Both the position numbers and the translations under genes were made by a program. The notes beneath the pieces are model-generated. The model had not been told where the DNA came from and ran no database searches. It worked only from the letters and a program-made list of their open reading frames with translations. A DNA stretch of 64,000 nucleotides from Sphaerisporangium melleum (lineage in GTDB: Bacteria > Actinomycetota > Actinomycetes > Streptosporangiales > Streptosporangiaceae). Positions 54,372-63,745 of this stretch are shown in pieces. The stretch is taken from positions 72,584-136,583 of the forward strand of contig NZ_BMNT01000018.1 in the NCBI RefSeq assembly GCF_014646695.1, in the 5' to 3' direction. Positions within the stretch are counted from its first letter, which is position 1, and each line of letters opens with the position of its first letter.

Positions 54372-56006
54372 TCAGGCGCCGCCGGATCCCGGAGCGGGCA
54401 GGGGAGCGGCGGCGCGGCCGGTCGCGGGCTCGGCGGCGGCGCCGTCGGGGACCGCGGGCAGGGTGAACACGAACGCGCTGCCGTCGGCCTGGCCGGCGTC
54501 CAGGCGGATCGTCCCGCCGTGGTACTCGACGATCTTCTTGCACAGGGCCAGCCCGATGCCCGTGCCCTCGTACTCGCCGCGGTCGTGCAGCCGCTGGAAG
54601 ATGACGAAGATCTTGTCGGCGAACCGCGGCTCGACGCCGATCCCGTTGTCGCGGACCGCGACCTCCCACAGGTCGCCGGCGCGCTCGGCGGTGATCTGGA
54701 TCCGCGGCGGCCGGTCGGCGGAGCGGAACTTCATCGCGTTGCCGAGGAGGTTCTGCCACAGCATGGTGAGCAGGGCCTCGTCGCCGAGCACCTCGGGCAA
54801 CTCGGGCCGGAACACCACCGCGCCGGACTCCTCGGCCAGCGTCTCCAGGTTGGCCAGGGCCCGGTCGAGCGGCACCCGAAGCGGCACCGGCACCCGCTCG
54901 TTGTTCCCGCGCCCGACCCGGGAGAAGGTGAGCAGCTCGGAGATCAGCATCTGCATGCGCTTGGCGCCGTCGACCGCGAAGGCGATGTACTCGTTGGCGC
55001 GCTCGTCGAGCCGGTCGCCGTACCTGCGCTGCAGGAGCTGGCAGAACGCGGTCACCTTGCGCACCGGCTCCTGCAGGTCGTGCGAGGCGACGTAGGCGAA
55101 CTGCTCCAGCTCGGAGTTGGAGCGGCGCAGCTCCTCGGTCTGCTCGGCGAGCAGGTCGGCCTGTTCCTGCAGGCGCCGCTGCGCGTCCCGCGACACCGAG
55201 AGCTCGGCGGAGATGCGCCGGCGCATGGCGTCCACATCGGCGGCGAGCATCGTCAGGTCGCTCGGGCCCCTGATGTCGATGACGTGGCCGAACTCGCCGT
55301 TGGCGACCCGGCGCGCGGCCGCCCCCAGCCGGTCGAGCGGGCGCAGGACGGCGTAGCGCAGCAGCAGGGCCACCAGCAGCAGGGTGAGCACGAACACCGC
55401 CAGGATGGCGGCGAGCACCAGGTTGCGCCACAGCCGGGTCTGGGTGAAGCCGGCCTCGGCCCGCGCCTGCGCCCGCTCCAGGTCGGCGGCCTGCTGGTCC
55501 ATCGCCGCGCGGATGCGGTCGAACAGCTGGTTGCCGGCGGCGACGCGGGCCGGATCGGCCGTCCCCGCGCCGCCCACGCGCACCGCCTCGATCATCGGGC
55601 GCGCGTACCCCTCGCGCCAGGTGCCCGCGCGCACCTCGACGAGGTCGAGGTCGGCGAGCAGCGTGCTGTCGGCGAGTGACCGGCGCAGCGTCGCGACCGA
55701 GGCCCGCTCCCGGGCCAGGCCCTGCTCGAACCCGGTGGTGAACTCCTGCCGCCCGCTGACGATGTAGCCGTGGACGCCGGCCTCCTGGTCGAGCAGGGCA
55801 CCGCGCAGGCGCTCGGCGGCCAGCAGGCCAGGGGCGACGCGCCTGGTCATCTCGTCGGCGGCGGCGGTGCTGCGGCCCAGCGCCAGTACGGCGGCGGCCG
55901 CGGAGACCGTCAGCAGCACGGCCATGACGGTCAGTGTGACGGCGAACCAGGCACGTGTGTTCAGCCGGGGCCAAGTGGCGGCACGCCCGTAGCCGGAGAT
56001 GCTCAC
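54372..56006 (-). CDS. Sensor histidine kinase (CHASE3-HAMP-HisKA-HATPase), orphan
   Basis: This is a 544-residue membrane kinase. A helix at about 20-42 is followed by an extracytoplasmic helical CHASE3-like sensor ([29 protein letters not shown]). A second helix lies at about 195-217, then HAMP ([20 protein letters not shown]), a coiled coil, HisKA with [16 protein letters not shown] (phospho-His), and the ATPase motifs [11 protein letters not shown] (N), DNGIGV (G1) and [18 protein letters not shown] (G2). GTG 56006 has AAGGAGG 5-7 bases upstream. No response regulator is adjacent, so the partner is unknown. Confidence 0.93.
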   Translation of the reverse strand: MSISGYGRAATWPRLNTRAWFAVTLTVMAVLLTVSAAAAVLALGRSTAAADEMTRRVAPGLLAAERLRGALLDQEAGVHGYIVSGRQEFTTGFEQGLARERASVATLRRSLADSTLLADLDLVEVRAGTWREGYARPMIEAVRVGGAGTADPARVAAGNQLFDRIRAAMDQQAADLERAQARAEAGFTQTRLWRNLVLAAILAVFVLTLLLVALLLRYAVLRPLDRLGAAARRVANGEFGHVIDIRGPSDLTMLAADVDAMRRRISAELSVSRDAQRRLQEQADLLAEQTEELRRSNSELEQFAYVASHDLQEPVRKVTAFCQLLQRRYGDRLDERANEYIAFAVDGAKRMQMLISELLTFSRVGRGNNERVPVPLRVPLDRALANLETLAEESGAVVFRPELPEVLGDEALLTMLWQNLLGNAMKFRSADRPPRIQITAERAGDLWEVAVRDNGIGVEPRFADKIFVIFQRLHDRGEYEGTGIGLALCKKIVEYHGGTIRLDAGQADGSAFVFTLPAVPDGAAAEPATGRAAAPLPAPGSGGA

Positions 56007-56174
56007 CGGTCCTCCTTCGTCATCGCCGGCCTGCCCTCGTGGACGGGGCCGCGCCCTCCCAGCATGCTCGCCACGATCGGCGCACCGAAACGTGGGCGGT
56101 GCTCCGCGACCGGCTCGCGTGCGGGCGGCGGAGCTCGGACGGGCGCAGAGGGAGGACGCGACGGGCCGCGCGGG

Positions 56175-56744
56175 TCAGGAGCCGGTGGGCCGGGCGGACT
56201 CCAGCAGGTCCAGGGCCAGGTCGAGAGCGGCCTGCTTGCGCTCCTCGTCGGGGATCTTCTCGTCCTTGAGCACGAACCACGCGGCGTGCAGCGTGAAGAT
56301 CGCCATGGAGGTCCGCAGGCGCTGGGCGGTCGTGGCGTCCTCGTCCCACATCAGCCCGCTGAGGGTGTTCATCATGTCGCGCATCCGGTCGAACTTCGGA
56401 TGGCCGCGCAGCGCGGTCTGGTTGCGCTCCATGAACCGCATGAACGCGTGGTGCCGGCCACTGTGCACCTCGTCGGCGTACCGCCGGATGAACTCCCGGC
56501 GGGTCTCGATCGTGCGGGGCAGGCCCTGCGCCCAGGCGATGAGCCGTTCCATGACCGCCTGCCGGTCCTCGGCCAGGCTCGCCACGATGTCCTCTTTGGT
56601 CTTGAAGTGGTAGTAGAGCGCCGCCTTGGTCACTCCGAGCGACTCGGCGATCTCGCGCAGGGAGGTCGCCTCGTAGCCCTGCTCCGTGAAGAGTTGCAGG
56701 GCGACCTCCTGGATACGGGCTCGCGTGTCGGTCTGTGCCCTCAT
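56175..56744 (-). CDS. TetR family repressor of the DHA2 pump
   Basis: This 189-residue regulator has a TetR head at residues 6-52 (ARIQEVALQLFTEQGYEATSLREIAESLGVTKAALYYHFKTKEDIV) and a C-terminal ligand domain with two dimer helices. It is divergent from the DHA2 transporter. Two near-identical dyads in the gap (56779-56796, 56823-56840) are the likely binding sites, giving self-repression and drug-inducible control of the pump. Confidence 0.93.
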   Translation of the reverse strand: MRAQTDTRARIQEVALQLFTEQGYEATSLREIAESLGVTKAALYYHFKTKEDIVASLAEDRQAVMERLIAWAQGLPRTIETRREFIRRYADEVHSGRHHAFMRFMERNQTALRGHPKFDRMRDMMNTLSGLMWDEDATTAQRLRTSMAIFTLHAAWFVLKDEKIPDEERKQAALDLALDLLESARPTGS

Positions 56745-56778
56745 ATGCGTTCAGACGCTCCCTGGCTTCTCGAAATGA

Positions 56779-56796
56779 ACTTGACGGCCGGCAAGT
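56779..56796. promoter_or_regulatory. TetR operator 1
   Basis: ACTTGACGGCCGGCAAGT is an 18-bp imperfect palindrome around GGCC, 35 bases upstream of the tetR start. It shares 14 of 18 bases with the second site. Confidence 0.7.
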
Positions 56797-56822
56797 AAGG
56801 ACCCTACCTTGGCAGTCTAATC

Positions 56823-56840
56823 ACTAGCCGGTCGGCAAGT
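56823..56840. promoter_or_regulatory. TetR operator 2
   Basis: ACTAGCCGGTCGGCAAGT repeats operator 1 with a few changes and lies 32 bases upstream of the transporter start. Centres are 44 bp apart, about four helical turns. Confidence 0.65.
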
Positions 56841-56871
56841 AAGTAAGCGTTCGCCAAGGGGGCGTAAAGTA

Positions 56872-58488
56872 ATGACGGAGATCGAGGCCGAGACAGTTCC
56901 CGGCCGCCGGCGGGAGGTAATGCTCGTCCTGCCGGGGCTGATGCTCGCGATGATCCTGGCGATGCTCGACAACATGATCGTCGGCACCGCCATGCCGCGC
57001 ATCGTCGGCGAGCTCGGGGGTTTGGCCCATCTCTCCTGGGTGGTCACCGCGTACGTCCTGGGGACCACCGTCTCGACGCCCATCTGGGGCAAGATCGGCG
57101 ACCTGTACGGGCGCAAGAACATCTTCCTGTGGTCCATCGCGATCTTCATGGTCGGCTCGGCACTGTGCGGCATGGCCGGCTCGGCGATGTTCGGCGGCAC
57201 CGCCGACGGCATGGCCGAGCTCATCGGCTTCCGCGCCCTGCAGGGCCTCGGCGCCGGCGGCCTGATGGTCAACGCGATGGCCATCATCGGCGACCTCGTG
57301 CCGCCCCGCGAGCGCGGCCGCTACCAGGGCATCATGGCCGCCATGATGTCGCTGGCGATGATCGCCGGCCCGCTGGTCGGCGGGTTCATCACCGACCACC
57401 TCAACTGGCGCTGGGCCTTCTACGTCAACCTGCCCATCGGCGCGGTGGCGTTCGTCCTGCTGGTCTTCCGGCTGAACCTGCCCAAGCACCGCACCGAGCA
57501 CCGCATCGACTGGCTCGGCGCCGCGCTGCTGTCGGTCGGCATCACCGCGCTGGTGCTCATCACCACCTGGGGCGGCAACGAGTACGACTGGACCTCCTGG
57601 CAGATCCTCGGCCTGGCCGCGCTCGCGGTCGTGTCCCTCGCCCTGTTCATCCCGGTGCAGCGCCGCGTGGCCGAGCCGATCATGCCGCTGCACGTCTTCC
57701 GCGACCGCAACTTCACGCTCATCTCGGGGGTCGGCTTCCTGCTCGGCTTCGCCATGTTCGGCGCGATCAACTTCCTGCCGTTGTTCCAGCAGACCGTCCA
57801 GGGCGCTTCGGCGACCAACTCCGGCCTGCTGCTCCTGCCGATGATGGCGGCGGCCATGGCGGTCTCGCTGTTCGTCGGCCAGGCCATCACCAGGACCGGC
57901 AAGTACAAGATCTTCCCGGTCGTGGGCGGCGTGCTGATGGCGGTCGCCATGTGGCTGCTGTCCCTGCAGGACGTGCACACCTCCTCCCTGCAGACCGGGC
58001 TGTTCATCGCCGTGCTCGGCCTCGGCATGGGCGGCCTGATGCAGACCACCATGCTGATCGCGCAGAACAGCGTCGAGCAGAAGGACCTCGGCGTGGCCAG
58101 CAGCGCCTCGACCTTCTTCCGTTCGATCGGCGGCTCGTTCGGCGTGTCGCTCTTCGGCGCCGTCTTCAACAACCAGCTCACCGCGAACCTGACCGACAAG
58201 CTCGGCCCGCAGGCGGCGCAGATGGCCCAGGGCGGCGGCGGCCGGCTCGACCCCACGTCGCTGTCCCACCTGCCCGCGCAGGTGCGGCTCGGCTTCCTGG
58301 AGTCGCTGGCCTCCTCCATCTCCTCGGTCTTCTTCTGGGCGATCTTCTTCTCGGCGGCGGTGCCCGTCCTGGCGCTGCTGATCAAGGAGATCCCGCTGCG
58401 CAGCGGCCCGGCCGCCCCGGGGGCCGGCCGGCCCGCCGACCAGGCCGACCGGCCCCAGGACGCCGCCCCCGTGGCGGCCTTCGACTGA
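56872..58488 (+). CDS. DHA2 family MFS drug:proton antiporter
   Basis: This 538-residue efflux pump is predicted to have 14 membrane helices. The DHA2 signature is visible at LAMLDNMIVGTAMPRIVGELGG in helix 1, GKIGDLYGRKNIFLWSI (motif A), FRALQGLGAGGLMVNAMAIIGDLVPPRERGRYQG (motif B) and GPLVGGFITDHLNWRWAFYVNLPIG (motif C). The C-terminus is Pro/Ala-rich and cytoplasmic. It is probably repressed by the divergent TetR protein. Substrate unknown. Confidence 0.95.
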   Translation: MTEIEAETVPGRRREVMLVLPGLMLAMILAMLDNMIVGTAMPRIVGELGGLAHLSWVVTAYVLGTTVSTPIWGKIGDLYGRKNIFLWSIAIFMVGSALCGMAGSAMFGGTADGMAELIGFRALQGLGAGGLMVNAMAIIGDLVPPRERGRYQGIMAAMMSLAMIAGPLVGGFITDHLNWRWAFYVNLPIGAVAFVLLVFRLNLPKHRTEHRIDWLGAALLSVGITALVLITTWGGNEYDWTSWQILGLAALAVVSLALFIPVQRRVAEPIMPLHVFRDRNFTLISGVGFLLGFAMFGAINFLPLFQQTVQGASATNSGLLLLPMMAAAMAVSLFVGQAITRTGKYKIFPVVGGVLMAVAMWLLSLQDVHTSSLQTGLFIAVLGLGMGGLMQTTMLIAQNSVEQKDLGVASSASTFFRSIGGSFGVSLFGAVFNNQLTANLTDKLGPQAAQMAQGGGGRLDPTSLSHLPAQVRLGFLESLASSISSVFFWAIFFSAAVPVLALLIKEIPLRSGPAAPGAGRPADQADRPQDAAPVAAFD

Positions 58489-58512
58489 GCCGCCACGCCT
58501 CTGCGCTGTACC

Positions 58513-58546
58513 CGACGGCCGTGACCCCGCGAGGTCACGGCCGTCG
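58513..58546 (+). terminator. Terminator of the DHA2 pump gene
   Basis: A perfect 14-bp stem (58513-58526 with 58533-58546, CGACGGCCGTGACC) with a 6-base loop, 24 bases after the stop. Confidence 0.85.
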
Positions 58547-58703
58547 CCGCATCCGGCCCGCAGGCCGGGCGGGCGGGACGTCCGGCTGTCCCGATCAAGG
58601 GCACGGCAAGCCGCCCGCAAGCGCGCCCGCCTATCTTCATCGTGCCCTCCCCCCGGTGCGGTGGCCGCCGCCCACCGCACCACACGGCACCAAGGAGTTC
58701 CCC

Positions 58704-59117
58704 GTGTCCACCACCGCCTGGATCGTGCTCGGCTTCGGGCTGATCGCCCTCGTCTTCGGCGGCATCGGCGCCGGTCTGCTGGTCTCCGAGCGCGAGTTCC
58801 GCCGCATCGCGCATCGCGTCCCCGGCCAGGTGGTGCGCCTGCGCCCGCATCACGACGACGGCAGCACGACCTACTACCCGACGATCAGGTTCGTCACGGC
58901 CCACGGGCAGCCCGTCGAGGCGGAGCCGCGCGTCTCGTCCAACCCGCCGGTCGCGCCGGTCGGCGGCGCGGTGACCGTCCTGTACGACCCGGCCGCCCCG
59001 ACCCGCATCCGCCTCGACAGCTTCTGGCACGGCGGCTCGTTCCTCGGCGTGCTCTTCGCCGGCATCGGCGTGACCTTCCTCGCGGTCGACCTCGTCATGG
59101 TCCTGGTCAACCGCTGA
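58704..59117 (+). CDS. DUF3592 domain protein
   Basis: This 137-residue membrane protein has one helix at each end (WIVLGFGLIALVFGGIGAGLL; FLGVLFAGIGVTFLAVDLVM). Between them is a beta-rich extracytoplasmic or cytosolic domain with GQVVRLRPH, YYPTIRFVTAHGQPVE and GGAVTVLYDPAAPTRIRLD, the DUF3592 pattern. GTG 58704 has AAGGAG 6 bases upstream. Function unknown. Confidence 0.88.
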   Translation: MSTTAWIVLGFGLIALVFGGIGAGLLVSEREFRRIAHRVPGQVVRLRPHHDDGSTTYYPTIRFVTAHGQPVEAEPRVSSNPPVAPVGGAVTVLYDPAAPTRIRLDSFWHGGSFLGVLFAGIGVTFLAVDLVMVLVNR

Positions 59118-59267
59118 CCCACGTGACGCGGCGAACCGCGTGAAGGCACGGACACGGTGGCCCACGGGCGCACCCCGCCCCGGCGGCCGACCTGTCCGAG
59201 GCCGCCGGTCTCCACAGGTGGCGGGGGAGCTGGATCTTCCGGTCATCTGGAGTAGTAGCGTCGGCTC

Positions 59268-60200
59268 ATGCGACTGGGGGTTCTGGACATCGGCTCCAAC
59301 ACGGTGCACCTGCTCGTGGTGGACGCCCACAGGGGTGCGCAGCCGCTGCCGGCGTACTCGCACAAGGTGGAGCTGCGGCTCGCCGAGCACCTGCACAACG
59401 GCGACACCCTGTCGGCCGAAGGGGAGCGCGAGCTGCTGCGCTTCGTGGAGGAGTCGCTGCGCATCGCCGAGGACAAGGGCGTCGAGGAGGTCATGGCCTT
59501 CGCCACCTCGGCCGTGCGCGACGCGGTGAACGGCGAGGAGGTCCTGGCACGGCTGCGGGCGGCGACCGACGTGGATGTGCGGGTGCTGTCCGGCAACGAC
59601 GAGGCCCGGCTGACCTTCCTCGCCGTGCGGCGCTGGTTCGGCTGGTCGTCGGGACGGCTGCTGGTGCTCGACATCGGCGGCGGCTCCCTGGAGATCGCCT
59701 CGGGCATGGAGGAGGAGCCGGACGTCGCCGTCTCCCTGCCGCTCGGCGCCGGGCGGCTGACCCGGCAGTGGTTCACCGGCGACCCGCCGCCCGGCGACGA
59801 GGTGCGCGCCATGCGCAGGCAGGTGCGCGCGCGGATCGGCAGGGTCGTCGGAGACGTGGTGAAGTACGGCCGCGCCGACCATGCCGTGGCCACGTCCAAG
59901 ACCTTCCGCCAGCTCGCCCGCATCGCCGGCGCCGCCCCCTCCAACGAGGGCGCGTACGTCAAGCGGGTGCTGCGGTACGAGGATGTGGTGCACTGGACCG
60001 CCCGCCTGGCCAAGATGGACAACGCGCACCGGGCCGGGCTGCCCGGGGTGTCGGCCGGGCGCGCCCCCCAGTTGCTCGCCGGGGCCGTGGTCGCCGAGGC
60101 GACCATGGACCTGTTCGAGGTGGCCGAGGTGGAGATCTGCCCCTGGGCGCTGCGCGAAGGCGTGATCCTGCGCAGGCTCGACACCATGCCGGGCGCTTGA
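59268..60200 (+). CDS. Ppx/GppA phosphatase family protein
   Basis: This 310-residue exopolyphosphatase/guanosine pentaphosphatase family member of the short actinobacterial type has [15 protein letters not shown] (phosphate 1), [29 protein letters not shown] (catalytic Glu), [12 protein letters not shown] (phosphate 2) and [13 protein letters not shown]. It hydrolyses polyphosphate or pppGpp and links phosphate state to the stringent response. The C-terminal HD domain of long Ppx enzymes is absent. Confidence 0.92.
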   Translation: MRLGVLDIGSNTVHLLVVDAHRGAQPLPAYSHKVELRLAEHLHNGDTLSAEGERELLRFVEESLRIAEDKGVEEVMAFATSAVRDAVNGEEVLARLRAATDVDVRVLSGNDEARLTFLAVRRWFGWSSGRLLVLDIGGGSLEIASGMEEEPDVAVSLPLGAGRLTRQWFTGDPPPGDEVRAMRRQVRARIGRVVGDVVKYGRADHAVATSKTFRQLARIAGAAPSNEGAYVKRVLRYEDVVHWTARLAKMDNAHRAGLPGVSAGRAPQLLAGAVVAEATMDLFEVAEVEICPWALREGVILRRLDTMPGA

Positions 60201-60372
60201 CGGCCGGCCGCGCGGGCGTCGCCAGGGCGCGGCGGCCGGGAGTGGTCCCGTCCCTGTGGGAGCCGGAACCCGGAATGCACGGGAGAATCGGTATGTCCAC
60301 CTGAGTGGGAAACGTGTGGCCCTGTCCTTGCCGGGCACGAGGTCCGCGACGGCACAGAAGGAGGAACTGCCG

Positions 60373-60993
60373 ATGATGGCGCTCATCGGAGCGGCCTACA
60401 CCTTGCTGGCCGTCCTGGTGCTCATGGGAGTCGCGCTGGTACTGATCGCCGTGCTGGGGCTGATCGCGCTGGCCGTGCTCGCCTCGACCACCAGTCCCGA
60501 GCCCGAGCTGGGTGTGGACGGACGTCCGGTGCCCCGTGAAGCCGCGGACGGTCTCGCCCGCGCGCCGGGGGACGGCTCCACCACGTCGGCGGCGGAGACG
60601 GCCGCGCCCGGCACGGCCGTGACGTCGAGCGCCCCGGCGCCGGAGGGCAAGAAGGACGCCGGCGCCGGGGCGGCGAAGCGGCGGACGGCGCCGGATCCGG
60701 AGCCGGCATCGGATCGGGCGCCGGGCCCGGGACCGGAGAGCGGAGCGGCCCCGGAGACGGACGGCGGGGGCCGGGGGCCGGGGACTCCCGGGCCCGAACC
60801 CTGGACGCGAGACCTGCTCCGCGAATCCCTCAAGGGGTACGCCGGCCGCGTCCACCTGTGGCCGTCCGGCCGTCCCCGATCGGGCCGGGTGGCGGGCGGC
60901 ATCGCGTACGCGCGTGACATGTGGAGCCGGCCGCTTCGCAGATACGGCGAAACCGCACAGAAGTTAATAGCGGCGAAACCCCCCAGAAATTGA
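60373..60993 (+). CDS. Membrane-anchored disordered hypothetical protein
   Basis: This is a 206-residue protein. One long hydrophobic helix (about 4-37, LLAVLVLMGVALVLIAVLGL) is followed by roughly 110 residues rich in Ala, Pro, Gly, Glu and Asp without predicted structure. It ends in a basic, more ordered tail (DLLRESLKGYAGRVHLW, YARDMWSRPLRRYGETAQKLI). ATG 60373 has AGGAGG 8 bases upstream. Family not recognised. Confidence 0.75.
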   Translation: MMALIGAAYTLLAVLVLMGVALVLIAVLGLIALAVLASTTSPEPELGVDGRPVPREAADGLARAPGDGSTTSAAETAAPGTAVTSSAPAPEGKKDAGAGAAKRRTAPDPEPASDRAPGPGPESGAAPETDGGGRGPGTPGPEPWTRDLLRESLKGYAGRVHLWPSGRPRSGRVAGGIAYARDMWSRPLRRYGETAQKLIAAKPPRN

Positions 60994-61034
60994 TAGGACG
61001 GTAGGGCCTACTGATCGAGTGGAGGGTCAACGCC

Positions 61035-62150
61035 ATGCGGACCACACCCCCGTTCCGTGCCGACCACGTCGGCAGCCTGCTCCGTCCCGCCGCGCTGCTG
61101 CGGGCGCGCGAGGACTTCGCCGCCGGGCGCATCCCGGCCGAGCGGCTCAGGGAGGTGGAGGACGAGGCGATCCGCGAGGTGGTGCGGGCCCAGGAGGAGG
61201 TCGGGCTACGGTCGGCGACCGACGGCGAGTTCCGCCGGACGTCCTGGCACATGGACTTCATCTACCGTCTGGGCGGCGTCGGCCAGGCCACCGACGAGAA
61301 CATCAAGGTGAAGTTCCACAGTGAGCAGGGTGACGTCGAGTTCGTCTCGGCCGCGCTGCGCGTCCACGACCGGGTGACCCTGCCCGAGACGATCTTCGGC
61401 GACGCCTTCACCTACCTGCGCGACCAGGTCACCACGGCCACCCCCAAGCTGACGATCCCCTCGCCGAACATGGTCCACTACCGCGGCGGCCCGGCCTCGA
61501 TCGACCCGGCGGTCTACCCGGACATGGAGCGATTCTGGAGCGACCTCAGCACCGCCTACGCCGAGGAGGTCGCGCGCCTGGGCGAGCTGGGGTGCACCTA
61601 CCTGCAGTTCGACGACACCAGCCTGGCCTACCTCAACGACCCCGCGCAGCGCGCCGAGATCGCCGAGCGCGGCGACGACGCCGACCACCTGCACCTGCGG
61701 TACATCAAGCAGATCAACGACGCGCTGGTCCGCAAGCCCGAGGGCATGTCGGTCACCACCCACATGTGCCGGGGCAACTTCCGCTCCTCCTGGGTGGCCT
61801 CGGGCGGCTACGACTTCGTGGCCGAGGCGCTGTTCGGCGAGCTCGCCGTGGACGGGTTCTTCCTGGAGTTCGACGACGAGCGGTCGGGCGGCTTCGAGCC
61901 GCTGCGCTTCGTGCCCAAGGGCAAGGCGGTGGTGCTCGGCCTGGTGACCACCAAGCGCGGCGCCCTGGAGTCCAAGGACGACCTGAAGCGGCGCGTGGAG
62001 GAGGCGTCCAAGTACGTCGACCTCGACCAGCTCTGCCTGTCGCCCCAGTGCGGCTTCTCCTCGGTCGTCGATGGCAACTCGCTGACCCGTGAGGAGCAGT
62101 TCGCCAAGCTCCGCCTGATCGTCGAGACCGCCGAAGAGATCTGGGGCTGA
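61035..62150 (+). CDS. Cobalamin-independent methionine synthase-like (MetE C-terminal domain, YxjG-type)
   Basis: This 371-residue stand-alone MetE catalytic-domain protein, of the YxjG/YxjH kind, probably methylates homocysteine or a related thiol. It opens with FRADHVGSLLRPAALLRAR, then ATDGEFRRTSWHMDF and TIPSPNMVHYRGG. The zinc ligands are visible in THMCRGNFRSSW (His and Cys), FLEFDDERSGGFEPL (Glu) and LSPQCGFSS (Cys). ATG 61035 has GGAGGG 9 bases upstream. The methyl donor is not predictable from sequence. Confidence 0.9.
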   Translation: MRTTPPFRADHVGSLLRPAALLRAREDFAAGRIPAERLREVEDEAIREVVRAQEEVGLRSATDGEFRRTSWHMDFIYRLGGVGQATDENIKVKFHSEQGDVEFVSAALRVHDRVTLPETIFGDAFTYLRDQVTTATPKLTIPSPNMVHYRGGPASIDPAVYPDMERFWSDLSTAYAEEVARLGELGCTYLQFDDTSLAYLNDPAQRAEIAERGDDADHLHLRYIKQINDALVRKPEGMSVTTHMCRGNFRSSWVASGGYDFVAEALFGELAVDGFFLEFDDERSGGFEPLRFVPKGKAVVLGLVTTKRGALESKDDLKRRVEEASKYVDLDQLCLSPQCGFSSVVDGNSLTREEQFAKLRLIVETAEEIWG

Positions 62151-62301
62151 CCGCCCGCTTAGCCGCCCGCCCTCGCAGGGCTCTCCTCGTCGCCGCGACC
62201 CCTCGTGCGGGTGGTCGCGGCCGATCACGCCGACTTCGTCCGGTACGGGGCGTTCTGCACTGAGCGGGCGATCGGGCGGCACCTGGAGCTCAAGGCGCGT
62301 C

Positions 62302-62328
62302 GGCGCCCGCGGCGCGACCGCGGGCGCC
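62302..62328. terminator. Bidirectional hairpin between convergent genes
   Basis: A perfect 11-bp GC-only stem (62302-62312 with 62318-62328) with a 5-base loop lies between the MetE-like gene (plus) and the ATPase gene (minus). Confidence 0.65.
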
Positions 62329-62431
62329 GCGGGCGGCGTGGCAGCGAACCGGCCGCGGGGAGGACCGGCCGTCGGACCGCGGCTCGCGCTCGGCACGCCG
62401 GCGTCCGCCCGCACCCCGGCCGACCGGCCGG

Positions 62432-63745
62432 TCAGGCGGGCGGGGCGGCCTGGACGCGGTGGGCGGCCAGGTGGGCCAGGACGGCCTGGTTGGCCTCCCA
62501 TCCGTCGGGGAACTTGACCGGCACGCCGAGCTGCACCGTCTCGGCCGAGGGGTGCGCGTCCAGCAGCTCGGGGATCCCGGCCCGGGCGACGACCACGCAC
62601 GCGTGCCGGTGCCGGGAGGTCAGGACGCACAGCCGCCCGGACTCCAGGTGGAAGGCGGTGGCGTCCCTGCGTCCCGACAGCGGGTGCAGCACGATCGTGA
62701 CGTCGTACTCCCGGCCCTGCAGCCGGTTGGCGGTGTCCACGGTGACGCCCTCGGGCAGGCCCGCCGCCTGGATCGCCGCCACCTGGTCGCGGTGCGCCGC
62801 GCCCACCGCCACCCGGTCGGCGGTCACCGGCCGCTCGCCCCGCTCGGAGAAGGCGACCGGGGCGCGCTGCAGCAGCCGGGTGGCCAGCATCGCGACCGCC
62901 TGGACGGCCTCGGCGTCGGTGCGCACCGTGTGCCGGCTCGGCAGTTCGTACAGCGCCCACCCGGTCTCGGCGGCCTCCTCCAGCGCCCGGTCGGGGGCGG
63001 TGCGCGGGCCGCCCGCGGTGAACGACAGCCGCCGCTCGCCGGGCGCGGTGCCGGCGCGGAAGCCGGTGAACGGATAGAAGGCCTCGGAGACGACGGGCGC
63101 GGCGGAGGCGGGCAGCCGCCAGGACACCGGCAGCCGGTGCACCGGCAGGTCGGGGTTGTGCCGCAACAGCACCGCCACCGCGCTCTGCAGCGGGTCCCAG
63201 GACAGCCCGGCCCAGCGGTCCCCGTCCACGACCGAGAACGGGTCGAGCTGCCCGGGGTCGCCGACGAACAGCGCCCGCTCGAACAGCCCGGCGACGCGCA
63301 GCAGCTTGTCCGAGCGCATCTGGTACGCCTCGTCGACGATCGCCCATGGCCAGATGCGCCCGCCCGCGGCCCACGCCCACTTGTCGGCCGTGGCGACGAC
63401 GATCGCCGCGTCACCCAGGTCGGGCAGCTTCGTACCGACGCGCGCCCTGCCGATCACCCGTTGCGGCACGGCGTAGTCGGCGGCCGACAGCCGGCCGACC
63501 GGCACGTCCGGATGCTCCTCGGCCAGCCGGACGATCAGGTCGTCCACCTGCTCGTTGGTCTGCGCGACGATCATCAGCGGCTCGCCGGTCGCGGCCAGGT
63601 GACCCGCGGCCCGGACGACGAGGGTCGACTTGCCCGCGCCCGGCGGGGAGTCGACGACCACGCCGCGATGGCGCGGCAGGTCGGCGAGCACCGCCTCCAC
63701 CACGGCCGCCGCCTCCTGCGCGGGGGAGAGGATCTTCGCCGTCAT
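62432..63745 (-). CDS. Superfamily 1-type ATPase/helicase-like protein
   Basis: This 437-residue P-loop protein has Walker A in VVVDSPPGAGKSTLVVRAA, an Ia-like IVAQTNEQVDDLIVRL, Walker B in WAIVDEAYQMRSDKLL, motif III FVGDPGQLDPF, and C-terminal SF1 motifs V/VI (VTVDTANRLQGREYDVTIVLHPLSG, LCVLTSRHRHACVVV). The arrangement is that of AAA_30/UvrD-like or Upf1-like helicases but compact. ATG 63745 starts the conserved part; a longer frame extends upstream without support. It may act on DNA or RNA. Confidence 0.85.
   Translation of the reverse strand: MTAKILSPAQEAAAVVEAVLADLPRHRGVVVDSPPGAGKSTLVVRAAGHLAATGEPLMIVAQTNEQVDDLIVRLAEEHPDVPVGRLSAADYAVPQRVIGRARVGTKLPDLGDAAIVVATADKWAWAAGGRIWPWAIVDEAYQMRSDKLLRVAGLFERALFVGDPGQLDPFSVVDGDRWAGLSWDPLQSAVAVLLRHNPDLPVHRLPVSWRLPASAAPVVSEAFYPFTGFRAGTAPGERRLSFTAGGPRTAPDRALEEAAETGWALYELPSRHTVRTDAEAVQAVAMLATRLLQRAPVAFSERGERPVTADRVAVGAAHRDQVAAIQAAGLPEGVTVDTANRLQGREYDVTIVLHPLSGRRDATAFHLESGRLCVLTSRHRHACVVVARAGIPELLDAHPSAETVQLGVPVKFPDGWEANQAVLAHLAAHRVQAAPPA

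Noticed and set aside
62205-62431. Possible short gene starting RVVAADHADFVRYGAFC
   Set aside because: Turns into Arg-rich noise through a terminator hairpin after about 30 residues, and there is no ribosome site.
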